Counted from the stretch's first letter, positions 52,401 through 62,271 are shown. The stretch: DNA of 64,000 bases from SZAS-79 sp964599095 (GCA_964599095.1 CAZREB010000015.1:62001-126000); one strand, 5' to 3'. Notes: a model not told the origin generated them from the letters alone. A program made the numbers and translations.

Positions 52401-54539
52401 ATGTCCGGCTTCAGGCAAAGTGCCTTGGCGGTACTAGTCATATCGATCCAGTTGCCGCCGTGCGTGGGGTACGCACAAGTGCGTCCGGACCAGGCCCTGC
52501 CGGAAGTCAAAGTCAGTGGCCAGGCAGAATTCGCCGACGGCCCGGTCCGCGGATACAACGCCCATCGCTCAGCAACCGCGACCAGGACGGACACTCCGCT
52601 CAAGGAAGTGCCCGCCTCCGTGACCGTGATCCCGTCGCAACTCATGCAGGACACCGCGATGCAGGGCCTCGGCGATGCGTTTCGCTACGTGCCCGGCGTT
52701 CTCCTGCACCAAGGCGAGGGCAACCGCGACCAGATCGTCATCCGGGGCAACAGTACTACTGCGGATTTTTACGTGAACGGGGTACGGGATGATGCGCAGG
52801 TCTTCCGTGACCTCTATAACCTCGAGCGCGTCGAGTTCCTGAAGGGTCCCGCCGGCATGATCTTCGGCCGCGGCGGCGCGGGCGGGGTGGTCAACCTAGT
52901 CACCAAGAAGCCGGTGTTCGACCGAATCCTCGACGCCACCGTCACCTTGGGCAGCTACAACCAGGTGCGGAGCACGATCGATGCCGGCAACAAATGGGGC
53001 GACTCGGCCGCATTTCGCCTTAACGCGATGATCGAAGGCGCGGATTCCTTCCGCACCGGCGCCGACCTCAAGCGCTATGCGCTCAATCCGACGGTCACCG
53101 TGGCGCCCAGCGGCAGGACGTCGCTGACTTTCTCCTACGAGCGGATACACGACGACCGGACGGCCGATCGCGGCTTTCCTTCGCAGAATGGGCGGCCGTT
53201 CGACGCCGAGCCGTCGCGGTTCTTCGGCAACGCCGGCCAAAGTAATTCGGTGCAGACGACAGACCGGTTCGCGTTCGTGTTCGACCACGCGTTGGGCAAT
53301 GGCTGGCAGCTCAAGAACACGCTGCAGCTGGCGTACTACGACAAGTTCTACCAGAACGTCTATCCGGGCGGTGCGGTAAACGCCGCGGGCAACATGACGC
53401 TGTCGGCCTATAACAACCAGAACTGGCGCTCCAACGCCTTCAACCAGACCGACCTCACAAAGAAGTTCAACTTCGCCGGCCTGGAGCACACGGTGCTCGT
53501 CGGCGCCGAGGTAGGGCACCAGAACAGCACCAACATTCGCAATACCGGTTTCTTCGGTGCGGCGACGAGCATCACCGTGGCGGCATCGAATCCGTTTGCC
53601 GCGGCCACGCGATTCGCGCAGAACACCACCGACGCAAACAACAATGTGAAGGCCGACATCGCCGCGTTCTATGTCCAGGACCAGATCGCCCTGTCCAAGG
53701 AGTGGAAGGCGATCGCGGGAATCCGTTACGACCGGTTCAACGTGAACTTCGACGACCGGCGCACGCTCGTGACCCCCTTCGATCTTGCGCGAACCGATGC
53801 GGGGTTCAGCCCCCGTGCCGGCCTGATCTGGACGCCGACTGCGGCCTCGTCGTACTACGTGAGCTACAGCTACTCGATGTTGCCCTCGGGCGAGCAACTG
53901 AGCCTTGCGACCACCACCTCGGACCTTGCGCCCGAAAAGGCCATGAACTACGAGATCGGGGCGAAGTGGGACGTGCGGCCGCGGCTCGCGCTGACCGCCG
54001 CGCTGTTCCGGACGGATCGCACGGACGTGCGCGTCGCCGACCCGGTGAATGCCGGGTTCTTCGTGAAGAGCGGCAGGCAGAGCGTGGAGGGCCTGGAGGT
54101 CGGACTCATGGGGCAGGTCACGCGCAACTGGGAGGTGTTCGCCGCGTACACGAACCAGGATGGGCGGGTGAAAAGCCCGATCAGCAGCGGCACCACCGCT
54201 TCGGTCGCGACGATCACGCCTGCCGGCAACAAGATCGGGCTCGTTCCCGACCAGCTCCTTTCGGTCTGGAACAAGGTCGGCCTGGGAGCGGGGTGGGCCG
54301 CAGGCCTCGGCGTGACCTATCAGGGAAGCTCGTATACCTCGTTCAACAACACGGTCAAGCTGCCCGCATTCACCCGGGTGGACGGTGCCGTCTACTACAG
54401 CTTCGATCGAAGCACCCGCCTTGCGCTCAATGTGGAGAACATCGCCGACAGGAAGTACTTCCCGACTGTAGATGGCGACAACAACATCAGTCCCGGGGCG
54501 CCGCGCACCTGGCGGCTGACGCTGGCAAAGTCGTTCTGA
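52401..54539 (+). CDS. TonB-dependent siderophore receptor
   Basis: 712 residues. The signal peptide ends near YAQ. A plug domain follows (DTPLKEVPASVTVIPSQLM, LGDAFRYVPGVL, VIRGNSTTADFYVNGVRD, GPAGMIFGRGGAGGVVNLVTK), then the 22-strand barrel ending in SF. These features fit the FhuE/FoxA-like siderophore receptor family, but the ligand is unknown. RBS GGGGGA precedes the ATG. It stands alone behind the Fur-like site. Confidence 0.92.
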   Translation: MSGFRQSALAVLVISIQLPPCVGYAQVRPDQALPEVKVSGQAEFADGPVRGYNAHRSATATRTDTPLKEVPASVTVIPSQLMQDTAMQGLGDAFRYVPGVLLHQGEGNRDQIVIRGNSTTADFYVNGVRDDAQVFRDLYNLERVEFLKGPAGMIFGRGGAGGVVNLVTKKPVFDRILDATVTLGSYNQVRSTIDAGNKWGDSAAFRLNAMIEGADSFRTGADLKRYALNPTVTVAPSGRTSLTFSYERIHDDRTADRGFPSQNGRPFDAEPSRFFGNAGQSNSVQTTDRFAFVFDHALGNGWQLKNTLQLAYYDKFYQNVYPGGAVNAAGNMTLSAYNNQNWRSNAFNQTDLTKKFNFAGLEHTVLVGAEVGHQNSTNIRNTGFFGAATSITVAASNPFAAATRFAQNTTDANNNVKADIAAFYVQDQIALSKEWKAIAGIRYDRFNVNFDDRRTLVTPFDLARTDAGFSPRAGLIWTPTAASSYYVSYSYSMLPSGEQLSLATTTSDLAPEKAMNYEIGAKWDVRPRLALTAALFRTDRTDVRVADPVNAGFFVKSGRQSVEGLEVGLMGQVTRNWEVFAAYTNQDGRVKSPISSGTTASVATITPAGNKIGLVPDQLLSVWNKVGLGAGWAAGLGVTYQGSSYTSFNNTVKLPAFTRVDGAVYYSFDRSTRLALNVENIADRKYFPTVDGDNNISPGAPRTWRLTLAKSF

Positions 54540-54625
54540 CCCAAACCGGGCGCGCCGACCGCACACACCGCGCACCAGGCGTGCGGGCGCGCGAAGAGCG
54601 CGAACATTGGGTTGCCTTTATGAAC

Positions 54626-54644
54626 GCGAATCGTTATCATTACT
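54626..54644. promoter_or_regulatory. Fur-box-like site before TonB receptor 2
   Basis: GCGAATCGTTATCATTACT matches the Fur consensus at 12 of 19 positions, with TTATCATTA intact. It lies 110 bases before the second receptor start. Confidence 0.5.
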
Positions 54645-54754
54645 AACAAGCTCCTGAGGCTCAGGCCTCGAGGATGCGCAGAGAGCCAGCGACCTTTCGG
54701 CAGCCAGCAGTTCTGCAAAGCGTTGTTTTCGCAGACCTGTTCGAGGGGAATGTC

Positions 54755-56980
54755 ATGCCGAAGTTCAAACGCAGCCCGCTGGCGGCCGCAGTGATGATGT
54801 TGTTTTCCGCGCCGTTGGCGCACGCACAATCTGCAGGGTCCGATCATGCTCTCCCGGAGGTCAGCGTGACGGGTGGGGCCGATCCGGGCTTCAAGACTGA
54901 GTCTACGAGCACCGGAACACGCACCGAAACCCCGCTGCGCGACATACCGCAGTTCATCAATGTCGTTCCGCAGTCCGTCATCCAGTCCCAGGGCATGAGC
55001 ACCATGGCCGAGGCGCTGCGCACCGTTCCCGGCATCACCATGAGCGCGCCGGAGGGGGGCACGCAGGCCCAGCAGAACTTCTGGATCCGGGGATTCCCCG
55101 CCGGCGGTGACATCTTCATGGACAGCGTGAGGGATCTCGGCCAGTACAACCGCGATCTCTTCAACGTCGAGTCGGTGGAAGTCCTGAAGGGGCCCTCGTC
55201 CCTGATGTTCGGCCGCGGGTCGGCCGGCGGCGTAATCAATGAAGTATCCAAGACGCCTTTCCTGGGCAGCCGCAAGGAGGCGAGCGCGACCGTCGGCACC
55301 TACAGCCAGAAGCGCAGCACCGCGGACCTCAACGTCCGGACCGGCGAACGCAGTGCGTTCAGGATAAATGCGCTGGTCGAAGACTCCGACAGCTACCGCG
55401 ACACAGTCGAGACGAAGAAGGTCGGCCTGGCACCGAGCATGCGCTGGGGCATAGGCGGCGCGACCGACGTAACGCTGTCGTACTACTACCTGCGCGAGCG
55501 CGGCGTGACCGATTACGGCCAGCCGACGCTCGGGGCGGCCGGGAGCTTCAAGATTTCACCGGTTTCGCCGAACAAGTACTACGGCTTCGCGAATTACGAC
55601 TACACCAACCTCGACACCAGCATCGCCACGCTCAAGGTCGACCACGAGATCAACGATGCGCTCTCGTTCCGGAACACGCTGCGCTGGGCGAATTACAAGC
55701 GCGAGATGGAAGCTTCGATTTCGCAAAGCGTCACCGGACTCACCGGGGGCGCCGCCACGCCGGCGACGCTCGCAGTGCGCAGCCACAACAAGTCGCGCGA
55801 CAATGACGACGACCTGCTGATCAACCAGGCCGAGCTGACGTGGAAGCTTTCCACCGGCGCGGTGAGGCACACGGTGCTCGGCGGACTCGAGCTCGCGCGC
55901 GAGAAGCTGCATCGCTGGAACTACAACTTCTGCGCGCCTGGCGGCTACAACGCGAAGACCAACACGTGCGCGACCGCGGCAGTGTTCCCTTCGACGCCGC
56001 TCCTGAACCCGGATCCGTACACGATCCTGTCCTACCAGAAGTACCCGAACACCACCACCGACACCAATGCCGACACGGTTGCCTACTACCTGCAGGACCA
56101 GGTCGAAATCAACCGGCACTGGAAGGCGCTGGGCGGTTTGCGTTGGGAGCGATACTCGGCGAGCGTGAATTCGATCGTGACCACGACCGGCGCGCCGAGC
56201 GCCGCTCCGCTGGTGCGCACTGACAGGATGTTGAGCGGCCGCGCCGGGCTGATCTGGCAGCCGAGCGAGCGCCAGTCGTACTACGTCGGCATCGGCAACT
56301 CGTACAACCCGTCGGGCGAACTTGGCACCTACGGTGGAAGCAGCACGACGCTTTCCGCAGCCACTGCCTCGACCAATCCCGAAAAGAACGTGAACAAGGA
56401 AATCGGCGCGCAGTGGGATTTCGCCAACGGCATCCGCGTGCGGACCGCGCTCTTCAGGAACGAAAAGACCGATGGCCGCGTGACCGACCCGTTCAGCGGC
56501 AACATCGCCGTGCTGACCGGCAAGCAGCGCGTCGACGGCGTCGAGTTCGAGGTCACCGGAAACATCACTCGAGCCTGGAACGTGTCGTATGCGGCCGCCT
56601 ACATGGACGGCAAGGTGTCCAGCGGCGGCACGCGGCTTGCCGACGGCACGACCACGCTCAGCGGCAAGGAGATGATGATCCCGCGGTTCTCCAGCAACCT
56701 CTGGTCGACCTACCGGCTGGGCGGCGGTTGGGAGGTCGGCGGCGGCTATTCCCAGGCCACCACGCGCTGGATGAATACCGCCAACACCGGCCAGGTGCCC
56801 GGCTATACGATCTTCAACGCGATGATCGGGTATGTGCAGCGCCAGTACGACGTGCGCCTCAACCTCTATAACCTCGCGGACAAGACCTACTACATCGCGG
56901 GTTACGAGAACAACCCGGCTTTCGTGCTGCCCGGCGCACCGCGCACCGCCAGCGTGACGGTGCGCTACCGGTTCGATTGA
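54755..56980 (+). CDS. fiu: TonB-dependent catecholate siderophore receptor (Fiu/PiuA-like)
   Basis: 741 residues with a signal peptide (cleavage near AHAQ) and the plug phrases ETPLRDIPQFINVVPQSVI, MAEALRTVPGITMSAPEGG and VLKGPSSLMFGRGSAGGVIN. The barrel is complete. The ATG at 54755, after GAGGGGAATG, is chosen over the earlier 54674 start because the signal peptide begins here. The gene for PiuC follows 55 bases later, as in the fiu-ybiX pair of E. coli, which supports a catecholate ligand. The 215 bases before it contain the second Fur-like site. Confidence 0.88.
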   Translation: MPKFKRSPLAAAVMMLFSAPLAHAQSAGSDHALPEVSVTGGADPGFKTESTSTGTRTETPLRDIPQFINVVPQSVIQSQGMSTMAEALRTVPGITMSAPEGGTQAQQNFWIRGFPAGGDIFMDSVRDLGQYNRDLFNVESVEVLKGPSSLMFGRGSAGGVINEVSKTPFLGSRKEASATVGTYSQKRSTADLNVRTGERSAFRINALVEDSDSYRDTVETKKVGLAPSMRWGIGGATDVTLSYYYLRERGVTDYGQPTLGAAGSFKISPVSPNKYYGFANYDYTNLDTSIATLKVDHEINDALSFRNTLRWANYKREMEASISQSVTGLTGGAATPATLAVRSHNKSRDNDDDLLINQAELTWKLSTGAVRHTVLGGLELAREKLHRWNYNFCAPGGYNAKTNTCATAAVFPSTPLLNPDPYTILSYQKYPNTTTDTNADTVAYYLQDQVEINRHWKALGGLRWERYSASVNSIVTTTGAPSAAPLVRTDRMLSGRAGLIWQPSERQSYYVGIGNSYNPSGELGTYGGSSTTLSAATASTNPEKNVNKEIGAQWDFANGIRVRTALFRNEKTDGRVTDPFSGNIAVLTGKQRVDGVEFEVTGNITRAWNVSYAAAYMDGKVSSGGTRLADGTTTLSGKEMMIPRFSSNLWSTYRLGGGWEVGGGYSQATTRWMNTANTGQVPGYTIFNAMIGYVQRQYDVRLNLYNLADKTYYIAGYENNPAFVLPGAPRTASVTVRYRFD

Positions 56981-57035
56981 TCGAGGCGCCGGTCATGCCA
57001 GCCATCCTTGACCATTCCATTAAGGCAGCCAGCCC

Positions 57036-57716
57036 ATGCTCCTGCGGATCCCCGGCGTCCTGACGCCCGATGAAGTCGCCCGCTGCCGCGCTCGGATGGG
57101 CGCGGCGCGCTGGATCGACGGCAACGCCACCTCCGGCTACCAGTCGGCGAAGGCGAAGTTCAACGAGCAGCTGCCCGAGGATTCGGTCGAGGCGAAGGAA
57201 CTCGGCGAAATCGTGCTCGCCGGTCTCGGTCGCAGCCAGCTTTTCATGTCGGCCGCGCTACCCAAGCACGTGTTCCCGCCGCTATTCAACCGCTATGGTG
57301 AAGGCATGACGTTCGGCAACCACGTGGACAGCGCGATCCGCGGGCACTCGCGCACCGGCTATCGCATCCGCACAGACCTTTCGGCGACGCTGTTTCTCGC
57401 CGATCCCGACGAGTACGACGGCGGTGAGCTGCTGATCGAGGACACCTATGGCCCGCAGCAGGTCAAGCTGCCCGCGGGCGACATGGTGCTGTATCCGGCC
57501 ACCAGCCTGCACCGCGTTGCCCCGATCACGCGCGGCCGGCGCGTGGGCTCGTTCTTCTGGATCCAGAGCATGGTGCGGTCCGACGAACAGCGCGCGCTGC
57601 TCTTCGACCTCGACATGGCAGTGATCCGCCTGACCCGCGACCATCCCGACGATCCGGCGCTCATATCGCTCACCGGCACTTATCACAACCTTCTGAGAAT
57701 GTGGGCGGAGCTTTGA
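57036..57716 (+). CDS. piuC: Fe(II)/2-oxoglutarate-type dioxygenase PiuC/YbiX
   Basis: 226 residues, normal for PiuC. The double-stranded beta-helix iron ligands are visible: His and Asp in FGNHVDSAIRG, and a distal His in YPATSLHRVAPITRG followed by the Arg that binds 2-oxoglutarate. Family members sit beside catecholate receptors and are induced by low iron; their substrate is not settled. The C-terminal helix ends with HNLLRMWAEL as in YbiX. Confidence 0.92.
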   Translation: MLLRIPGVLTPDEVARCRARMGAARWIDGNATSGYQSAKAKFNEQLPEDSVEAKELGEIVLAGLGRSQLFMSAALPKHVFPPLFNRYGEGMTFGNHVDSAIRGHSRTGYRIRTDLSATLFLADPDEYDGGELLIEDTYGPQQVKLPAGDMVLYPATSLHRVAPITRGRRVGSFFWIQSMVRSDEQRALLFDLDMAVIRLTRDHPDDPALISLTGTYHNLLRMWAEL

Positions 57717-57735
57717 ACCGCCGGCGGGCGCGGCC

Positions 57736-59286
57736 GTGAGCGTATGCGCGCAGCAAGGCTATGTCACCGACGTTGAATACACCGGCGATTTCTACGCCCA
57801 TCTCTCGCCGGCGTGGATGGCGTACATCGCGGCGGTCAACGGATTTGCGGCGCCGCGCCTGGACGGCGACTTCACCTGGTGCGAGCTCGGTTGCGGCAAG
57901 GGCGTCACCGCGGTGCTGCTTGCCGCCACCCACCCGCGCGGGGACTTTCACGCCTGCGACTTCAATGCGAGGCACATCGAGTACGGCGAGGCGCTGCGCG
58001 TCGCCTCGGGCGTACGCAATCTACGGCTCTACCCGAGCCACTTCTCGCGCATGCTGGAGGAGGACCTGCCGCATTTCGACTTCGTTGCGCTGCATGGTGT
58101 CTACAGCTGGGTGCCGGAGCCGGTGCGGGAGGAGATCCATGCCTTCCTGCGCGCGAAGCTCAAGCCTGGCGGCCTGGCCATGGTCAGCTACAACGCGATG
58201 CCCGGCTGGGCGCATTTGCTGCCGGTGCGGCGCCTCATGCGCGATTGTGCCGAGACGGTGCCCGGCGATTCGCTCGCCAAGGCGCGGGCCGCGTTCGCCT
58301 ACGCGAGCGCGATGGCGGAGGCGGGCGCCGGATTCTTCGCGACCCTTCCCGCGGCGGCCGCGCACCTCGGGACGGTCGCCGGGCACGACATCCGCTACGT
58401 CGCGCACGAGTACATGACCCCGCACGGCAAGCCGTTCTATTTCATCGATGTCGAGAAAGCCATGCTCGGCTGCGGACTCGCCTACGCCGGCTGCATGAAC
58501 CCGCCCGACAACTACGCCGAGCTGATGATGCCGGCGAAATTCCTGCCCCTTGCACCCTCGCGGGGGCGCAGCACGCTGCAGTCGCACCGCGATTTTGTAA
58601 TGAACACCGGCTTTCGTCAGGATTTGTACGCCAGCCAGCCGGCAGTGGCGCAGATGCCGCAGGACATCGGGCTCGACGGCTTCGCCGGCCTGGCTTTCGC
58701 CCTGCAGGCGCTGCCCGAGCAATTGCCGTTGACGGCCGCGGGCGAACTCGCCTTCGACCTGGGGCCGTCAGAGCGCGCGGTCCGCGCGGTGCACTCGATA
58801 CTCGAGCGCGGACCGGCGGGCCCGCGAGCGATCCGCGCCGCGCTGGGCGCGATCTCGGAAACGGAGTGCTCCTTCCTGATCCAGCAGCTCGTGGTTGCGC
58901 GGCACATCGTACCGTGTGCCGCGTCCCGCGCGTCCACCGGCTGGAGCCCCGCGGCCTCCGCGATGGTCGAGGCAGGCCTGCGCGACCAGTTGCAGCAGGT
59001 GCCGCTCGCCTGCCCTGCTACAGGGTCCGCGACCTACGTCGAAGTGCTGCATGCGGCCTCTATCGAGGCGGCCGCGCGGCAGGGCGATGCATACCAGGCA
59101 GGCCAGGGCGTGCTTGCCCATGTGCGGCGCCTGGCGCATCCGGTTAACCTCCATGACGAGTCGGGCGCCTCGCGCACCGCGAGCGACGAGGAGATCGTCC
59201 GGTACGTCGCATCGACGTGGCGGAGGCTGCGTGACCCGGGCAGCCCCGAAGCACGGCTGCTGCGCCTGCTGGGCGTGTTCGCCTAG
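57736..59286 (+). CDS. SAM-dependent methyltransferase with regulatory domain
   Basis: 516 residues from a GTG start. Class I methyltransferase motif I is seen as CELGCGKGVTAVLLAATHP, with the acidic loop ACDFNARHIEYGEAL and motif post-I VALHGVYSWV. The middle part (about residues 215-300) matches the methyltransferase regulatory domain family, and a helical C-terminal section (HxxIVPCAAS region) follows. The acceptor is unknown. It is 19 bases after piuC, so it is probably iron-regulated and could modify a siderophore or a cell-surface component. Confidence 0.82.
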   Translation: MSVCAQQGYVTDVEYTGDFYAHLSPAWMAYIAAVNGFAAPRLDGDFTWCELGCGKGVTAVLLAATHPRGDFHACDFNARHIEYGEALRVASGVRNLRLYPSHFSRMLEEDLPHFDFVALHGVYSWVPEPVREEIHAFLRAKLKPGGLAMVSYNAMPGWAHLLPVRRLMRDCAETVPGDSLAKARAAFAYASAMAEAGAGFFATLPAAAAHLGTVAGHDIRYVAHEYMTPHGKPFYFIDVEKAMLGCGLAYAGCMNPPDNYAELMMPAKFLPLAPSRGRSTLQSHRDFVMNTGFRQDLYASQPAVAQMPQDIGLDGFAGLAFALQALPEQLPLTAAGELAFDLGPSERAVRAVHSILERGPAGPRAIRAALGAISETECSFLIQQLVVARHIVPCAASRASTGWSPAASAMVEAGLRDQLQQVPLACPATGSATYVEVLHAASIEAAARQGDAYQAGQGVLAHVRRLAHPVNLHDESGASRTASDEEIVRYVASTWRRLRDPGSPEARLLRLLGVFA

Positions 59287-59303
59287 CGTCGCCGCCGGGG
59301 CGA

Positions 59304-59365
59304 TGGCAGTATTTCACCCGAATCGCTAGTCTGGACGCGGGGGTTAAATCGAAATTGGCAGTATT
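59304..59365. repeat. Ten-base direct repeat
   Basis: TGGCAGTATT occurs at 59304-59313 and 59356-59365, in the 148-base gap between the methyltransferase and the converging cytochrome b561 gene. Nothing else is recognisable there. Confidence 0.35.
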
Positions 59366-59434
59366 ACCGCGCGCCCTTGGCAATCGACTCCCTGTTGGAT
59401 CGAGCGCACCGGAGGTAGTCAGCCGGGTAGGCGT

Positions 59435-60001
59435 TCATTGCGCACGGGCACCGGTCCGGTCCGGGCGCTTGTGCCCGTGCACCATTGCCGCGACGAGGTT
59501 TTCGCGATGCCGCCAGGAGGCGAGCGCGACCCCAGCCAGGTGCAGGGCAATCAGGCCGATCAGGACGTCGGTGAGTTGCGCATGGAGGTCCCCGACCCAC
59601 GCGACGCCCCAATAGGCATCGGTGGTGTACAGCCAGCCGCTGAACCCGGCCAGCGCGACGACCGACAGCAACGCGACCACCATCCAGCCGCCGAGCGGGT
59701 TGTGCACCGTGTAGCGAGGCTCGCGCGCTTGCAGGACAAGTTTCGCGTAGGCCAGGGTGGCGGTCGGAGAGATGACGAAGGCGGAAAACCGCGCGTTGCG
59801 CGGACCGACAAGGCCCCATAGCACGCGGAACGCGACAACGGCCAGGGCGCCATAGCCGAAGCACTCATGCAATTCGTGCCCGCCGGTCCGGGTCAGCCAC
59901 GCGCCGAGCACGCAGGCCACCAGCGCCCAGTGCCCGGCGCGCACCAACCGGTCCCAGACCAGCACCGGTGCGGCGCGCAACGCGGCGTCGTCCGAAGCCA
60001 T
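59435..60001 (-). CDS. Cytochrome b561 family protein
   Basis: 188 residues with four membrane helices. Candidate haem ligands are His in RAGHWALVACVL, in HELHECFGYGAL, and in LIALHLAGVALASWRH, as in bacterial di-haem cytochrome b561. It would move electrons across the inner membrane, possibly to reduce Fe(III). It follows the PepSY gene by five bases and ends the minus-strand iron operon. Confidence 0.88.
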   Translation of the reverse strand: MASDDAALRAAPVLVWDRLVRAGHWALVACVLGAWLTRTGGHELHECFGYGALAVVAFRVLWGLVGPRNARFSAFVISPTATLAYAKLVLQAREPRYTVHNPLGGWMVVALLSVVALAGFSGWLYTTDAYWGVAWVGDLHAQLTDVLIGLIALHLAGVALASWRHRENLVAAMVHGHKRPDRTGARAQ

Positions 60002-60006
60002 CCCGC

Positions 60007-60297
60007 CTAGCGCGGCTTGGTCGGCACCGGCTCGAGCGTTTTCGGGTGGAAATACGCCTCGACCCGCTCGCCCTTCTCGTTCATCGCGTACACCTCGTAG
60101 CAGCCGCCATCGATCTTGATGCGCCGCACCTTCCAGCCTTTGCCTGAAAGCATCTTTTCGAGCTTCTCCTGCGGCTGCCAGGTTTCCATCGGTCCCGAAT
60201 CGCAGGTTGCGAGGCCGGTGGCGAACGCGCCTGTGGACACCGTCGCGACGGCGAGGCTTGCGGAAACGATCAGGATCGATGCAGGGATGTGTTTCAT
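60007..60297 (-). CDS. Small secreted PepSY-domain protein
   Basis: 96 residues. A signal peptide (cleavage near AFATG) precedes a single PepSY-like unit with LEKMLSGKGWKVRRIKIDGGCYEVYAMNEKGE. Such proteins sit beside cytochrome b561 genes and may bind metal or modulate the cytochrome. Two Cys (in TCDSG and GGCYE) could form a disulfide. Confidence 0.85.
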   Translation of the reverse strand: MKHIPASILIVSASLAVATVSTGAFATGLATCDSGPMETWQPQEKLEKMLSGKGWKVRRIKIDGGCYEVYAMNEKGERVEAYFHPKTLEPVPTKPR

Positions 60298-60328
60298 TTG
60301 GTCACCTAGGGGGCAATGCGAAAGCCTT

Positions 60329-62263
60329 TCATACCTTGGGCCTCACCACGAGGCGTCCGCGGATCGAAGGCGCAAGGATCCCGAGCGCCACGAGCAAGGC
60401 GGCAAGGGACTGTGCAGCGAGAGTTTCGAGCGTGGGATGGATGCCGAGGAGGGGGAGCGAGAACCAGTGGATGCGGCTTGCGCTTACGAAACCGGCTTCC
60501 TGCAGCGCCGCCACGCCCTGGCCCGCGAATACGATCGCAAGCAACGCGAGCAGGAACGACATCGAACGGAAGAAGGGCCCGAGGGGCAGCCGCAGGCTGT
60601 AACGGAAGATCCCCCAGCCGATGGCGGCGAGCAGTGCTGCTGCGGCGGATATGCCGGCCCAGACCGCATGGCGCCCGGCGTCGCCGGCCTGCAGCGAGAG
60701 CGCTTCGTAGAACAGCACGACTTCGAAGATCTCGCGGTACACCGCAAGGAACGAGATGCCGGCAAGCGCCCAGAGCGTCTTCTTCTCGAGCGCTTCGCCT
60801 ACGCTTTCGCGCAGGAACGCGTTCCATGCCTGCGCCTGCGTCTTGCCGTGCAGCCAGTAGCCGACGTAGAGCAGCATTGCCGATGCGAACAGCGCGGTGA
60901 AGCCTTCGGTCAGTTCGCGGTGCGCACCGGAAATCGACACTGCGTAAGCCGCGATCGCCCAGGTGGCCAATCCGGACGCGAACGCGATCAGCCAGCCCGC
61001 GTGCACGTAGCGAAGCGCCTCGGGCCGGCCGGTCTTTTTCACGAACGCGATGATCGCGGCGAGAAGGAGAATCGCCTCGAGACCTTCGCGCAACAGGATC
61101 AGGAGGGAGCTTGCGAATGCGGCCCCCGGCGAGAGCGTGCCCGGTTCCAGCTTGCCCTCGGCTGCTTCAAGCAGCTTGTCGATCCGCGCGACCTGGGCTT
61201 CCAGCGCGTCGGCCGGCACGCCTGCGCCTATGCTGCCCCGCAGTGCGAGCATTTCCTTCTCGATCTCGAGGCGCAGCGGCTTGTCGACGTTGTCCAGGCC
61301 GGTCTCGACGAGTTCGAATCCTTCGAGATAGGCCACGACCGCCGCCTCGCGCGCCGCCGCCCTCTCGCCGCGCTTGTAGGCGGCCAGCGCCTGCGCCAGC
61401 GTGTGTCGCGCGTAGGCGATCGGCGCGGGCTTTCCGGCAGTAAGCGCTTCTGGATGGGCACGCAGGTATTCGAGCACAAGGGCCGCATCGGCACCGCGGC
61501 GCTTGCGCAGTTCGCTGGCCGAAAGCGAGGTGATGTCGGCGAGCCCGGTGAAGATGCCGCGCAGCGGCCCGGACTGCCACAACTTCTCGCCTTCCTTCAC
61601 GCGATCGGCAGCACGCCCCGCGTTTGCGGCGAAGAACGCGAGCGCCCAGCGCTCGTCTTCGCTCAGCTGCCCGAATGCAGCCATCGAGGTCCCGGTGACG
61701 CCCAGCGTGATCGTGTTGTACAGGCCGTAGACGCTGCGGTTGGCCATGCGCGCATCGTCGAGGAAGTTCGCCGGCGCCGGGTCGAGCCCCTTCGCCGCCG
61801 GGCCGTCGCCCCGGCCTTCGGCGCCGTGGCAGGTCGCGCAATGCGCCGCGTAGAGGGCTTTGCCCGTCGCCGGGTCGGGCAGCCTGCGCGGCGCAAGCGC
61901 AAGTCCGTAGGCTGCGGCGAGCGCGAGTCGAAGCTTCGTGGCGGTCTCGGCCACGGCCTCCGGGTCGGCCTTGTCGTTGACGAGCTTAGCAAGCCTGTCG
62001 GCGTCGGCGGCCAACGCCGCGCGGGCCGGGTGATCGGGGAGCTTCCTGATGCGCTCCACGGCCTGCCCGACGAATTCCTGCATCTCCTTGAATTCGTCTG
62101 CGCTCCTGACCTTGCCATTTTCAACCGCGCCCGGATAGTCGGCGCCCACGTAGTCGAGCAAATGGAGCGTGGTTTGCGCCGAGTCCTGGGCGGCGGCTGG
62201 TGCGGCAGCGAATGCGCAGAACGCCGCGGCGAGAAAAAGTGCGCGGAGCATCGGTTTGATCAT
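60329..62263 (-). CDS. FTR1-family iron permease fused to a cytochrome c domain
   Basis: 644 residues. The signal peptide (about 1-26) is followed by a periplasmic region containing cytochrome c motif CATCH at residues 142-146 with Met194 (GTSMAAFG) as probable axial ligand. The C-terminal membrane part carries the two FTR1 iron motifs, REGLE (392-396) and REIFE (510-514), and seven or so helices. By family, FTR1 imports ferric iron after oxidation of Fe(II); the cytochrome domain may accept that electron. The ATG at 62263 starts the signal peptide. It lies between exbD and the PepSY gene. Confidence 0.92.
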   Translation of the reverse strand: MIKPMLRALFLAAAFCAFAAAPAAAQDSAQTTLHLLDYVGADYPGAVENGKVRSADEFKEMQEFVGQAVERIRKLPDHPARAALAADADRLAKLVNDKADPEAVAETATKLRLALAAAYGLALAPRRLPDPATGKALYAAHCATCHGAEGRGDGPAAKGLDPAPANFLDDARMANRSVYGLYNTITLGVTGTSMAAFGQLSEDERWALAFFAANAGRAADRVKEGEKLWQSGPLRGIFTGLADITSLSASELRKRRGADAALVLEYLRAHPEALTAGKPAPIAYARHTLAQALAAYKRGERAAAREAAVVAYLEGFELVETGLDNVDKPLRLEIEKEMLALRGSIGAGVPADALEAQVARIDKLLEAAEGKLEPGTLSPGAAFASSLLILLREGLEAILLLAAIIAFVKKTGRPEALRYVHAGWLIAFASGLATWAIAAYAVSISGAHRELTEGFTALFASAMLLYVGYWLHGKTQAQAWNAFLRESVGEALEKKTLWALAGISFLAVYREIFEVVLFYEALSLQAGDAGRHAVWAGISAAAALLAAIGWGIFRYSLRLPLGPFFRSMSFLLALLAIVFAGQGVAALQEAGFVSASRIHWFSLPLLGIHPTLETLAAQSLAALLVALGILAPSIRGRLVVRPKV

Positions 62264-62271
62264 CGCGGACT

